From positions 1,829,501 to 1,893,500 of the forward strand of contig BSBN01000850.1 of assembly GCA_027924645.1 (NCBI GenBank): a DNA stretch of 64,000 nucleotides, written 5' to 3'. Below are positions 34,766 through 47,321 of this stretch, one piece after another. Origin of the DNA: Cunninghamia lanceolata. Taxonomy: Eukaryota > Streptophyta > Pinopsida > Cupressales > Cupressaceae. The notes below the pieces were generated by a model that saw only the letters and a list, made by a program, of their open reading frames with translations, was not told the DNA's origin and ran no database searches. Positions within the stretch are counted from its first letter, which is position 1, and the number at the start of each line of letters is the position of its first letter. Both the position numbers and the translations under genes were made by a program.

Positions 34766-35151
34766 TAACAATACCCCCACATTTTGTCGAAGGACACGAA
34801 TATTACCCCCCATACATCGTTTTACAATTAATTGGGCACACTTCAAAATCTAGTTATAGCAGGAAGCTACACATAACACACGCAGATATATATACGCCAT
34901 GAAAACAAAAAAAAAGGTGGAAAAATGATTTGTTTATCATTCCAAAATAATAGACTTTCGAAATTCACCTACTTTTAACTCAACCAGCTGGGGAATGCGT
35001 GAAAACAACACATATAACTACAAGTGAATGCCCAATTAAAAATTTTCGGCACTAAAAAAATTCCTTTGTTGGGAAAAAAAATACAGCACCAGTTTCATAG
35101 ATCTATATATATTTAGCTCATTGAAGACTGATCTAATTTTTCACTTCTTAA
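34766..35151. other. spacer between LINE and repeat A
   Basis: No gene or match to the neighbouring LTR could be seen. It does not resemble the first 170 bp of the large LTR at 45065. Confidence 0.45.
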
Positions 35152-35694
35152 AAACATTGAGGAATTGGGGCTTAACAACCGTCAGTTGGAAATCTGACAT
35201 GCTGCACATTATTATAGCGTAAGCCTATTTTTCAAACTGTTTCCTTTAGCATCATCAATAATCTCCACAAGGACATTGTCCTATTTAAAATGATGGAAAA
35301 GGTCTACATCTCACAACAAATTCTCTGGGGACAATCTTGGAGATAAACCTTGTTGCAGTGTAGCAACCAACACGTATTCTTAGGTTCTTAATAACTCTAA
35401 TAGTTGTTCTTAAGGACATATTTAACAATCCCAATGCAAATTTGTTTAATAACTTTGATAGTTGTTCCATGAGGCCTATTTATTAAACCAACTGCAATTG
35501 CCAACTTTTACTATGATGACAGAGAAATAGTTCTTTTCCCTATTCTCCTACAACATTAAGTAAATAGCTTAAACTTGGGAAATACCTTGCTGCCTTCATC
35601 TTCCATGCCAATTTCTCTAACTTGCATTGATTCGTTTTACAAATGTTGTTTTATATTCTTATTAAGTGTAACATAAAACTTTCCAATGGTATTA
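35152..35694 (+). repeat. repeat A, copy 1 (543 bp)
   Basis: Nearly identical to 38156-38698 and 46779-47321. It starts aaacaTTGAGGAATTGG and ends AACTTTCCAATGGTATTA. In the other two copies the next bases complete TGGTATTAGAGC, which is identical to the chromovirus primer-binding site. A may therefore be an old LTR (TG...CA from TGAGG to TTCCA) followed by its primer site. A 61-codon minus-strand frame inside has no known relatives. Confidence 0.85.
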
Positions 35695-36410
35695 AGTGTT
35701 CCTTTGGCCGTCGAACAATTCCCATTGCCGATGCCCCAGTCAAGGAGGAGGCCGTAATGACCCCCGCCAATCATGCCACCTTCGTTTGCCGGGTCCCAAG
35801 TAGGTGGATAAAGAATAGTGGAGAACCCGCATCCCGGCATGTTCTTATACGTAATTCCCCCACCAGTGAAATTTATTTCCTTGTTATTTCCTGGAATACC
35901 AGCTTCACAACACCCATAGGTGTTGCAGTACTTTGGATCATATTGATTTAGACATGCAGATTTACAGTTTCCTTTCTGATCTTGAAGTGTGAAAGAGCCG
36001 ATTGATCTACAACCAATGACAACGAATTTATTGAAGGAGGAAATGGTGAAGGGGCCATCTGCAGGTAACTTGAAATCCACAAAGGCATCGTCTGTTCTAT
36101 TACATGACATGGCTTTTAGAGAAGTGGAATTTATGATTAGAGAGCCCGTATAATCGATCTGCAGGATCTCTAGGTCCATATCCGTACCATTTACAAGAGC
36201 GCCAAGAAATGGAGCGAGCTTCCTGGTTGAATTCCCATTCCCCTTCTCCATGCATTTGATCTGAAAACCGGGGTACCCACAACTTGGATTGTCTATCCAA
36301 AATGGGTAACTCACATTCTGCGATCCACACCATTGAAGATTGCATTGTGCAACGGCAGAGGCGGCCAAATACCACCAAATCAGAATTACAACACCGACCT
36401 GCCAATGCAT
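35695..36410 (-). pseudogene. truncated first exon of a wall-associated receptor kinase-like gene
   Basis: The ATG at 36410 opens 239 codons of WAK-like sequence. It starts with a signal peptide (about residues 1-22) and continues with the galacturonan-binding-type Cys-rich domain (CNLQWCGSQNVSYPF, CGYPGFQIKC), several N-glycosylation sites and a second Cys cluster (YCNTYGCCEAGIP). The segment LLDWGIGNGNC sits close to where this exon ends in family members. Then the reading frame runs into repeat A, adds about 18 foreign codons and stops. No transmembrane segment or kinase is present. In intact relatives this ectodomain senses cell-wall pectin. The exon has no internal stop, so its displacement or duplication is recent, or it is still under selection. 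I favour a displaced gene fragment. Confidence 0.8.
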
Positions 36411-36598
36411 TTTGTATACTCAGTAGATAAAAACCAAATGGTTACTAAATTATCGCAACACAAGAGAAGATGGGGGACAAACTAATTGCTGCAGGATCAT
36501 TCGAGCTTGTAGACTTTATACAAGACCAGCGCTCATTGAATACGAATCTTAGCGATATTTTATATGAGTTGAACTTTTCATGATAACGTATACTCAAA
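36411..36598. other. upstream flank of the WAK-like exon
   Basis: 188 bp between the WAK start codon and the point where similarity to the second large LTR copy begins (36599). It is not found at 45065-45233. Confidence 0.5.
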
Positions 36599-36841
36599 TA
36601 GAAGGAGATTTTGGGGGGGAGAAAGTCAAGGCCATCAATCACATTAAACGTCATTCAATGAAGGAGTAGCATGGAATGCAAGCCACAACCAGTTTGGCAG
36701 AAAATTTAATTGGAACAGGACTGTGGGTTGGAGGAAGTTTCCGTGGCATGAGATGCAACAAAGAAATTCTTGCCAGAAAATTAAATACAATTTAATGCCT
36801 TTAGTCTTTTCCCTTGACTAAGCATTCATGTGGCTACGTCT

Positions 36842-37009
36842 GAAGATCTTTTCATCAAAGCTGCCACATCAAACATGGTGGGGGCGTTGAACAAGTCGCT
36901 CATGGGAGACCTTGATGGGTTAAAAAGGAGGTCACCCCTACAAAAGAGGAGTGTGCTCCACACCGCTGCATATCATGGCAGTAAGAATTTTGTGGAATTG
37001 TTGGCTTGA
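36842..37009 (+). pseudogene. ankyrin-repeat gene fragment (captured), copy 1
   Basis: An open stretch of 55 codons ends in TGA. It contains DLFIKAATSNMVGALNKSL and the ankyrin signature VLHTAAYHGSKNFVELLA. It resembles the first ankyrin repeat of plant ACD6-like proteins. The same fragment is in the other LTR at 45477-45645. There is no start codon or downstream repeat. Confidence 0.7.
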
Positions 37010-37319
37010 ATGGTGGAGTTTGAATTTATACCGGCCATCTGCATTGCTGGAAAACTTCATAGCAGACCTATATCAAGATAAGCTCCTTTTCTTTCTCTAT
37101 CGAATGGGTTATTGCTAATTAGAACTGGAAGATTCTTTTCATCTTGCATTTAGATATGCTTACCTAAATCTAAAGCCAAATATTGTGTGATAGAGAGTTG
37201 TTTGCAAAGATTGGGATTTGACTTAGCGTCTGTCAATCGTATCTACTTGAAAGTTTTAAAAAAAAAAAAACCTTTTCAACAAATTTATTTATTTTTAATT
37301 TATTTTTAATTTATTTTTT

Positions 37320-38161
37320 TGTTTTTCACATCCTACAGTGGATTGCAGTTCTTGAGACATTTCGTGGGGATTTTATCAAAACAGCTGACATGCCTTGTCC
37401 GTGCCTCCTCATTTTGCATATATGTCTACCAGAGAATTTTCAACTATAATATTTGGCAGAAATCCCCCCCTCCTTTAGGCTTTGATCGATGCCCATACCT
37501 TGATCAATAGCATCCATTTTAGCTCAGGCTAGGAGGATGTTGGAAAAGATTGTGGAGTTTGACTCTAAGCCTTCTATTTACAGTCTCTTGAAAATTTCAA
37601 AAGCCCTTTCAAAAAAATCCATTTTGGGCATATCCTTTCATCATTGCAATTTATGAGACCATAACTTCTTCTAGGCATTTTTTTTAACAGTTCACGTGCC
37701 TTGCCTAGAACTCCGCGTTGGCATACCGATCTACCAGGGAACTTGCAACTATCTCATCTGACAAAAATTCCCCTCTCGTTATGCTTTGATGGATGTCCAT
37801 CCCGTCTTCTAAATTTTCCCATTTTGGCACAAGTAGGTAGGACTCTGGCAAAGGTTGAGAATTTGACTTTATACCAGCCAACCGCAGCTGCTTGAGTTTT
37901 TTTTCTTAAAGCGTTTTCAACAAATCCATTTTGTTCATATCCTAAAATCATTGCATCCCATGAGTTGACATCTCTTGAGGCCTTTTGTCAAATAGATCAT
38001 GTGCATTGACCGTGCTCCTACATTTTGCATACATGTCTACTAGAGCGTTTCCAGCCATGATATCTGAAAAAAAAAAACCCTTTCGTTCTGTTTTGATGGA
38101 TGCCCATACCTTCAACCAAAGCTTCAATTTGTGCATGGGCATGGAGGATGCTGGCAAACAT
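37320..38161 (-). pseudogene. PPR gene fragment (captured), copy 1
   Basis: The minus strand shows degenerate PLS-type pentatricopeptide repeats: MFASILHAHAQIEALVEG near 38160-38110, NALVDMYAKC near 38050-38020, MILGYEQNGFVENAL near 37950-37905 and TFARVLPTCAKMG near 37850-37815. Further diverged repeats continue toward 37330. Frameshifts and stops abound. Intact PPR proteins bind organellar RNA. This is an antisense passenger in the LTR; the second copy is at 45945-46784. Confidence 0.8.
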
Positions 38162-38698
38162 TGAGGAATTGGGGCTTAACAACCGTCAGTTGGAAATCTG
38201 ACATGCTGCACATTATTATAGCGTAAGCCTATTTTTCAAACTGTTTCCTTTAGCATCATCAATAATCTCCACAAGGACATTGTCCTATTTAAAATGATGG
38301 AAAAGGTCTACATCTCACAACAAATTCTCTGGGGACAATCTTGGAGATAAACCTTGTTGCAGTGTAGCAACCAACACGTATTCTTAGGTTCTTAATAACT
38401 CTAATAGTTGTTCTTAAGGACATGTTTAACAATCCCAATGCAAATTTATTTAATAACTTTGATAGTTGTTCCATGAGGCCTATTTATTAAACCAACTGCA
38501 ATTGCCAACTTTTACTATGATGACAGAGAAATAGTTCTTTTCCCTATTCTCCTACAACATTAAGTAAATAGCTTAAACTTGGGAAATACCTTGCTGCCTT
38601 CATCTTCCATGCCAATTTCTCTAACTTGCATTGATCCATTTTACAAATGTTGTTTTATATTCTTATTAAGTGTAACATAAAACTTTCCAATGGTATTA
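38156..38698 (+). repeat. repeat A, copy 2
   Basis: 543 bp, offset 3004 from copy 1. It begins within the PPR fragment and is followed by GAGCACGTGG. Confidence 0.9.
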
Positions 38699-41490
38699 GA
38701 GCACGTGGCTCTATGTCATGGTATTATATGACACCATTGAGGTGCCAAGTCAATATCGGTGACTATGTTTTATATTTGACAAAGTTGAGCTTCATGCATT
38801 TTTGATACATTTATAGAATTTTTATGCAAGGCTACACAATTATTCCTTACATAGTGGGGTTCCTAATCTCCTTAAAGTCTATTTTGACCAATGTTGGGAG
38901 TATTGTGAAAATAATTAATAGTCATAGTGATAGTCACACCTTATGATTTCCTTTCCAAGTGGTTTGACCCTGATCAATTTTATGTGATTGAACTTGGTGT
39001 ATTAATCATGGTCATTTTCTCCAAAGGATTATCGAATTGTTTGGTAGAGAGAAAGTTAATGTTCTCTATGTCTAATTAATATAGATAAATCCAAATGATC
39101 TTTTCTAATTAGTCCATTTTTGCATAAATATTTTAGTTAGTGTGCTACTTCAATGACTCTTTGATTACATTGAAAATCATACTTATGACCAAGGAATTCT
39201 GTTGTTGATCTCTTGAAAATTAAGTGACCAAATTTAAGTATATCTATATATTAAACAATGTCTTTCAAATGTGTTTTCTTGTTTATAGCCAAACACTTGT
39301 ATTTTCTTGTTTTTAGCGAAACACTTTGTGTGATGTAGGGTTATGTTATTGTATGGATCAATGGTGGTTTTATAAGCATTATAAGCCTATGGATGTTATG
39401 CTTTCTATACTAGTATTTATGTGATTAGGGAGCAAGATTAATAACATGGGAAATGGATTAGAACTTGGGGGTTTTAGAGAAAGTATGTAAAACTCCTTAG
39501 TTGAGAGTCTCTCGTTGAAACAATAATACCTTGGTTAGTTATTGTTGATGGTTTCTTGAGAACTATTATTATTTAGATAGTGGATACGAAGGAAGATCAA
39601 ACCATCCTTGATTTTTAAATACCTCCTTGGTGAAATTGTCAAGAAAGGATGTTTTGTCTTTAATGTCGAATGGGCTTAAGATTACTAGTCTCAATTGATC
39701 ATATTAATAAATTAATTTGAAAACCCTTTTATACATAAGTTGTAATTGGTTGGATTTGTAACTTAAGTTGTTGAATAATTTTACTTTACATTCTCTTCCT
39801 TCGTTTTAGATCTTATTTAGAATCAATATCGGCTTTTGACATAGAATGTGTAAGTACCCTTGAAACCAAGACTTTTTAATGGATAAGTAGAGATTTTATA
39901 TTATGAAATTTTTAGGTAAATACCTATGTGGATTTGATGTCATCGAAGTGATAGGGTGACATTCTCTATCGAGACAATCTAGAAGGTTATATAAGAATTG
40001 GAAGATGTTGTCATCAATCTTATGTAGGTGGGCTTTGTGTTTCGCGATGTATTTTCCTTCCTATTAAATCATCATGATATTATTAAGTGACAAGGACAAT
40101 AGTTGTTGCTTCGATAAATGTTGCTCCATATTGCTTGAGACATTGATTGCCATTGCTTGAGTGTGTAGATTTTAAATATGTGGTAAAACTATAATTTGAT
40201 CCCAACTACATCGAGGGGAGGTAGTGAGGCCTTTTGTCCATTGTATCACCAGATTTAGGGAATTGTGTTTGCAATGAGAATTAGCACCCTTGGTGTAACT
40301 TAATAAAGTTTTTATGTACTTTTTATATGAATAGATCATTGTGTTAGAACTAATACAACATATGTTTTCTCTTTGAGGAAATATACGTCTATAACCTAGA
40401 GTCTAGTCAGGTGATAGTAGTAACCTTGGAGACCATTATCTCCATGGGTTGACTAAATGGAATTATATACATAGCTATGTTATAATCATTGAAATTTAAA
40501 GACAATCAATTTTCTTCTCTTCAGAAATTGATATATTTTTTAACCCTTGAGGTCGAATCTCATAATCATAAGAGTATTCACTATGTGCTTAGATTCTAAA
40601 TATGACGTTAGGGTATCGATAGTTGATCTTGCAAGTAATTTTCCAAATAAGTTAGGGATATCATGAATTAGGAAAACCCTTGATGTAAAACTATAGTACA
40701 TGTATTTGGAAATAGACTTGCCTTAGGTAAACTTGATGTCTCAGGTAGACACCTGATAGGGATTCCTCCACATTAGGACTAACTGACAAACACCCCTTTA
40801 GGTGTTTTTGGTAGTGGACTAACTTCCGTCCCTGTTTCACCGAGTGGGTGGTAGCCGACGAAGAACTGTCTGGGGTAGGGAATAACCCTAGAAAGGGCTA
40901 GATGCCCGCTCATAGTTACACCAAACATAGTGCAAAATAGAACTACATATTCACAATCCCCGCATTAGTCTCAGCCGAAGGAGGGGGCCTTGATCCCGTG
41001 GATACAGGGTATGTAGGTAGTCTGGACGGCAAAGGATGCCCCCAGTACTCAGGTCCCCTGGATGTAGGGTGTCCTACAATTAGCTTCGTGATCTTAATTC
41101 TTTGAGTGGTGATTACTGAGTTGTGTTAACATGAGATTGTTAGTTAATTTTGTGCAGATGATAAGGATATGGTCACTGGGAAGAAAGCAAGCTATCAGAA
41201 ATGAATGTAGGACGTAATGCATGACTTAAGGTATGCACTGATCCGTTGTTCTTATAAGTTATCTTGCATAACGTACTCCCTCTTCACTAGGTTTAAATTT
41301 TGTGATCCTTTAGGACTCGATGGTTTTTAGAAAACTAAATTCAAGTCGTCCCATCTCTGTAACAAGGATTTAACACTTCTTAGAAAAAAAAATTCATTTC
41401 CTACATCTGTTAGATCAAAATTTTAATTGCTTAGTATTTTATTAATTCAGAGTTAGTAATATTTTGTTAATAAGGAGTCGGGTCCTTACA

Positions 41491-44400
41491 TGTGGTATCA
41501 GAGCTTTTGGTTCGGACACTAGGCCTGAAGGTCCGCTAACCTAAAGCATGGTTAGAATTAAGACAAGTAGTATTCCCCCTCTTGCGATCTAATGATGGTC
41601 CATTTAATGATAAACATGGATAGAAACATGAAAAGGAAATGATAAGGTCGTAAGTAAACCCTCCCTAGAGGGTGAAGTGGATAGCTTGATGATAGTAATG
41701 GTATGTGTAATGAGACAATAGTAGTTGAGTACATGATAGCCGTAAGACTTGTGAAATGGATATCATATTCCATGGCTAATTCCTTTTGTGGCATATCCTA
41801 ATGGATCTTTTCATAATGGCATGCCCTAGGTTGTATGGAGGCATGTGACTATTTGTGTGGATTTTCGATATAGATATATGATAGGGTTGTTTCAGGTTGT
41901 GTGGGGAATGCTTAACATGACATGGCGATTATCATTATTCTCTGTGGTTTGAGACCATTGTACGATTTAGTTATTTGAGCGATAGAAGTCCACCCAATTT
42001 CCATACTCCCCTTAGGTGTTCTTGTTATAAGGCTACATGGTGATTGTAATGTGCAAATTTTATGAGATTGTTGCATTATTTATTCTTGTGTTAAAAATTT
42101 TACTTAAGTGTTAAGCCACAGTGTTTTGTTTCATTATTTAAATTTTTAGATGGTCCTTTTGCCTCAAGAACTTGTTCTTTGTTGAACTCGGGATGTTGCA
42201 ATAGTTGCTATCTTTGATCTTCACTTCTTCTTGGCTTGTTTTATTTGAATGTATTATGATTAAGGATTTAACTTATGGACTTGTTTTACTTAATCCTTCT
42301 TGTTTTGAGGCATTTTTATTTGACAACTGCTAGCATGTGTGGAGTAATGTGACTTATGTAAACTGCCATATATATATGGGGCCCTGGCAGGTTGTATGGG
42401 GAAGTACGTGTCTTGGGGGATTCTATTGTGTGGATAGGGGTTGCAAATGGGACTGGTATGGGACAATCATAATCCATCGATCCCTCTAGATCTATGTGTG
42501 TGTTTCTTGGATACCTTCCTCTTGGAGGATAACACCTTAAATAAATGCAAGCAAGGTATTAGAAAACATGTGGAGGGGTCCTCGAGAGGGCCCTAAAAAT
42601 TATTTTTCTTTCTAAATTACTTGGCACTAAGATATCAATAATATTGGTTTTCCCTAGGAAGTGAGACTATATGGTTTTATGGCTAATTGGATGAGTACTA
42701 GAGATAGCTGTTGACTTTTGGGAAATTGCTGTCATTCGTGGAATCCTAGTTTGGGAAGCTACAATTAATTTTGGGATGCTAGCACTACTTTTAGATAACA
42801 AGCCCTAAGGTGGCACCAATTGATGCAACAGTTGCGAAGAGATAGATGGATGGAATGTTTGGAAGAGTTGATGTGACAGTCTCTGGAAATAGGCATGCAT
42901 GATAGCTATAATTGTTATCTTTCACTTGAGTCTTGATGTGTGCGCTTGAGCATGAATTCATTTTAAGAGTAATGTCTATATGATATCAGAATAATGGAAG
43001 TCATCGGTACTCAGAAGAATCCTCGGGGTGGATTACTTGTACCGGCTTTGCCAATACTGAGGTGTGTACAAGTTGATACTGTATTCCTTGGTTGACATCC
43101 TCAGCATAGTGCTTGGGCAGACTGTGGTCTCCAAGAAGTGACTCATGGATCCGGATTGATCCCGAAGGAGTCAAAAGTCTCTGGCCAGAGCATAGTGATT
43201 CCTGTCCTAGTTAGCCCGTATGGCTGTTGTGTTTTCCTATTGGATAAAGATTTGATCTGTTTGACTAGTATAGGTCGTTTGGCCATTATTTTGGAGAATT
43301 GTGCAAAATCAAAAGGTGTAATTCGAAGTTGTTGGAAACAGAGAGGAACAAAAGACAGTTTGAAAGAATTGAAAAGGGAGAATAGTAGCAAGATTCAAAG
43401 AACATGTTAATCAGTTGGAGAAGTCACTTGTAGCATGCATAAAAGAAATTGAAAACTTGAAATCTAAGCCTGAACCTTGTGATGTATCGTGACATTGCAA
43501 AAGTTTCTTTAGAAGATGAAAGTGAAAATAACAGTGTGACTGAACTGCATTTACCAGTTTGCCCAAAGGACAGAAGAGCCTGGTTGGCTTTATTTCAGTA
43601 TGTCCCGTTTTGGACACTTTAGCCCAGATTGGCTATTTCCTGAGTACCCAGATTGACTAAGAGAATATAATTCTTCTAATCTACAGTGGTGCATCATTAC
43701 TCTTGGATTCAAGCACATGTTGGAGTAAACTTCAAATGTAACTAAATTTTTTGATAATGATGGATTACCAAGGGAGAATCTATGAACATAAACTTTTATT
43801 TACCGCACTTAGAAAGTTGATTTATCTTTGACGATGAAATTTTAAAGTGAATTACAAGCATTGTAATAACAACAAAGGAGCTTTTAAAATGAGAGAAAAT
43901 TAAGGATATGAATAATAGGATTTGACAGTTGGACTTTGAGTACGGTAGGATTTTCATTATGATCAAGTTTGATCAAAAGGAAAGGAGAACAATAAATGTG
44001 ACCCTCTTATGTAGGAGAGAAACTTGCTTGAAGGTGGATTGGGAAGATAACTCGGTATAAAGAAAGAAAATTATTTAATGGTGACTTTGGATAGGATTGA
44101 TTATATCTAGAGTATTTTACTCTCTATGATAGAAAATAGTCAAAAACCAAAGTAAGGAGCAAGTGTACTTAACTTATTGAGAATGGACTACGATAAGAGC
44201 CTTCTTATATAGAAACGAATCTCCTTAAGAGACGTTAGAAAATAATAATATTTTGATCCTCGCATTTGATAATAATTTTGCCTCTTGACATTAAAATCTG
44301 TTTTGAATACTCTTATATATCATTCTTATGATGACTCCATGAGTATGCAGACGTTTTACTTTCATTAGTTTAATATATCACATGTTTGATTTTATGATAA

Positions 44401-45064
44401 TGATGTATATTTGATTTGAGGACTCCATTCGACGATAATTGTGAAGAAGGTATATTATGATGATAATGAGCTTAATGATGACACTCTTGCAAGTTAGATT
44501 TATTCCTTAATTTTTAGACACTTATTCACTTATTGTTGCATTTAAAAGGCTCTTAAAGATAATTATGAGAAATATACTTATATGATGAAGTAATGATTTA
44601 GAAATGACATCCTTGGTAACATATGGTTAATCTTAATGATTTATTAATTTAATTTTCTTTTCATTGATAAATCAAAGTACCTTGTGATGAATTGCTCCAT
44701 ACCAACATGATAATCTTAGAAGCATTGTTGAATGACACCATGATTAACATCATAGCATTATACATCTGACAATCTCTACAAGTGTTTATCGTGGACATAG
44801 GAAAATTTGAATGAATGAGTATGCAGGAGTAATCGACATTCCCAACTAGAGGACAAGCTACAAGGGATATGCTTAATCAGGTTTGAAATGTTAAAGTATT
44901 TTAAAAAAAAAAACTAGCATTGTTATGATAGTACATATCTACTTTATCATTGTGGAACCTGGTAGAAGTTTTGATCTACGTTGAGAACTTTTGCTACCTT
45001 AATTTATGAACTAAAGTCAGTGATATTTTGCATCGGGATGATGCATAAATTTAGGGGGGAGGGA
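41491..45064 (+). other. non-coding interior of the LARD-like element
   Basis: The primer-binding site TGGTATCAGAGC lies at 41493-41504 and the polypurine tract AGGGGGGAGGGA at 45053-45064. Between them no frame longer than about 90 codons and no gag or pol motif is visible. It is probably a decayed or never-coding interior, which needs proteins from another element to move. Confidence 0.75.
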
Positions 45065-45476
45065 TGTCATGGCCTCATTTTGAACAAGTTAATAATCTAT
45101 TAATGAGTGACTTGGTCACCTAAAAAAGACTTTGCCACCGCCCTCAATTTATTACCCCACCTAATTCTGGTAGAAATTTATTAAAAATAGGGCGAGGAGA
45201 TATCTAGAAGGAAGAAAAAAAAAACTAGATTTCTAGAAGGAGATTTCGGGGGGGAGAAAGTCAAGGCCATCAATCACATTAAATGTCATTCAATGAAGTA
45301 GTAGCGTGGAATGCAAGCCACAACCAGTTCTAGCAGAAAATTTAATTGGAACAGGATTGTGGGTTGGAGGAAGTTTCCTTGGCATGAGATGCAACAAAGA
45401 AATTCTTGCCAGAAAATTAAATACAATTTAATGCCTTTAGTCTTTTCCCTTGACTAAGCATTCATGTGGCTACGTC

Positions 45477-45645
45477 TGAAGATCTTTTCATCAAAGCTGC
45501 CACATCAAACATGGTGGGGGCGTTGAACAAGTCGCTCATGGGAGACCTTGATGGGTTAAAAAGGAGGTCACCCCTACAAAAGAGGAGTGTGCTCCACACC
45601 GCTGCATATCATGGCAGTAAGAATTTCGTGGAAATGTTGGCTTGA
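45477..45645 (+). pseudogene. ankyrin-repeat gene fragment, copy 2
   Basis: Same fragment as 36842-37009, with a Leu-to-Met change near its end (VEMLA). Confidence 0.68.
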
Positions 45646-45944
45646 ATGGTGGAGTTTGAATTTACACCGGCCATCTGCATTGCTGGAAAACTTCATAGCA
45701 GACCTCTATCAAGATAATCTCCTTTTCTTTCTCTATCGAATAGGTTATTGCTAATTAGAACTGGAAGATTCTTTTCATCTTGCCTTTAGATATGCTTACC
45801 TAAATCTAAGGCCAAATATTGTGTGATAGAGAGTTGTTTGCAAAGATTGGGATTTGACTTAGCGTCTGTCAATCACATCTGCTTGAAAGTTTAAAAAAAA
45901 AAAACCTTTTCAACAAATTTATTTATTTTTAATTTATTTTTTTA

Positions 45945-46784
45945 TTGTTCACATCCTACAATGGATTGCAGTTCTTGAGACATTTCATGGGGATTTTATC
46001 AAAATAGCTGACATGCCTTGTTCATGCCTCCTCATTTTGCATATATGTCTACCAGAGAATTTTCAACTATAATATCTGGCAGAAATCCCCCCCTCCTTTA
46101 GGCTTTGATCGATGCCCATACCTTGATCAATAGCATCCATTTTAGCTCAGGCCAGGAGGATGTTGGAAAAGATTGTGGAGTTTGACTCTAAGCCTTCTGT
46201 TTACAGTCGCTTGAAAATTTTAAAAGCCCTTTCAAAAAAATCCATTTTGGGCATATCCTTTCATCATTGCAATTTATGACACCATAACTTCTTCCAGGCA
46301 TTTTTTTAACAGTTCACGTGCCTTGCCTATAACTCCGCATTGACATACCGATCTACCAGGGAACTTGCAACTATCTCATCTGACAAAAATTCCCCTCTCG
46401 TTATGCTTTGATGGATGTCCATCCCGTCTTCTAAATTTTCCCATTTTGGCACAAGTAGGTAGGACTCTGGCAAAGGTTGAGAATTTGACTTTATACTAGC
46501 CAACCGCAGCTGCTTGAGTTTTTTTTCTTAAAGCATTTTCAACAAATCCATTTTGTTCATATCCTAAAATCATTGCATCCCATGAGTTGACATCTCTTGA
46601 GGCCTTTTGTCAAATAGATCATGTGCATTGACCGCGCTCCTACATTTTGCATACATGTCTACTAGAGCGTTTCCAGCCATGATATCTGACCAAAAAAAAA
46701 CCCTTTCCTTCTATTTTGATGGATGCCCATACCTTCAACCAAAGCTTCAATTTGTGCATGGGCATGGAGGATGCTGGCAAACAT
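45945..46784 (-). pseudogene. PPR gene fragment, copy 2
   Basis: Same degenerate PPR repeats as 37320-38161, with additional small changes. Confidence 0.75.
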
Positions 46785-47321
46785 TGAGGAATTGGGGCTT
46801 AACAACCGTTAGTTGGAAATCTGACATGCTGGACATTATTATAGCGTAAGCCTATTTTTCAAACTGTTTCATTTAGCATCATCAATAATCTCCACAAGGA
46901 CATTGTCCTATTTAAAATGATGGAAAAGGTCTACATCTCACAACAAATTCTCTGGGGACAATCTTGGAGATAAACCTTGTTGCAGTGTAGTAACCAACAT
47001 GTATTCTTAGGTTCTTAATAACTCTAATAGTTGTTCTTAAGGACATGTTTAACAATCCCAATGCAAATTTGTTTAATAGCTTTGATAGTTGTTCCATGAG
47101 GCCTATTTATTAAACCAACTGCAATTGCCAACTTTTACTATGACGACAGAGAAATAGTTCTTTTGCCTATTCTCCTACAACATTAAGTAAATAGCTTAAA
47201 CTTTGGAAATACCTTGCTGCCTTCATCTTCCATGCCAATTTCTCTAACTTGCATTGATCCGTTTTACAAATGTTGTTTTATATTCTTATTAAGTGTAACA
47301 TAAAACTTTCCAATGGTATTA
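46779..47321 (+). repeat. repeat A, copy 3
   Basis: 543 bp in the 3' LTR, matching copies 1 and 2. Confidence 0.9.

Larger units (their letters stand above)
36599..41490 (+). repeat. 5' LTR copy of the LARD-like element (5'-truncated)
   Basis: It matches 45234-50113 at a nearly constant offset (8635 bp at the left end, 8623 at the right), with scattered substitutions and small indels. It ends GGGTCCTTACA. From left to right it holds an ankyrin fragment, a PPR fragment, repeat A and a 2.8-kb non-coding part with a GC-richer stretch near 40800-41080. Confidence 0.92.

Noticed and set aside
41491..45064. Possible host or pol gene between the giant LTRs
   Set aside because: No frame above about 90 codons and no motif; primer site and polypurine tract place it inside a non-coding element.
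35152..47321. Three copies of the 61-codon frame in repeat A as a small gene
   Set aside because: Conservation is explained by recent duplication; no start context or relatives are known.
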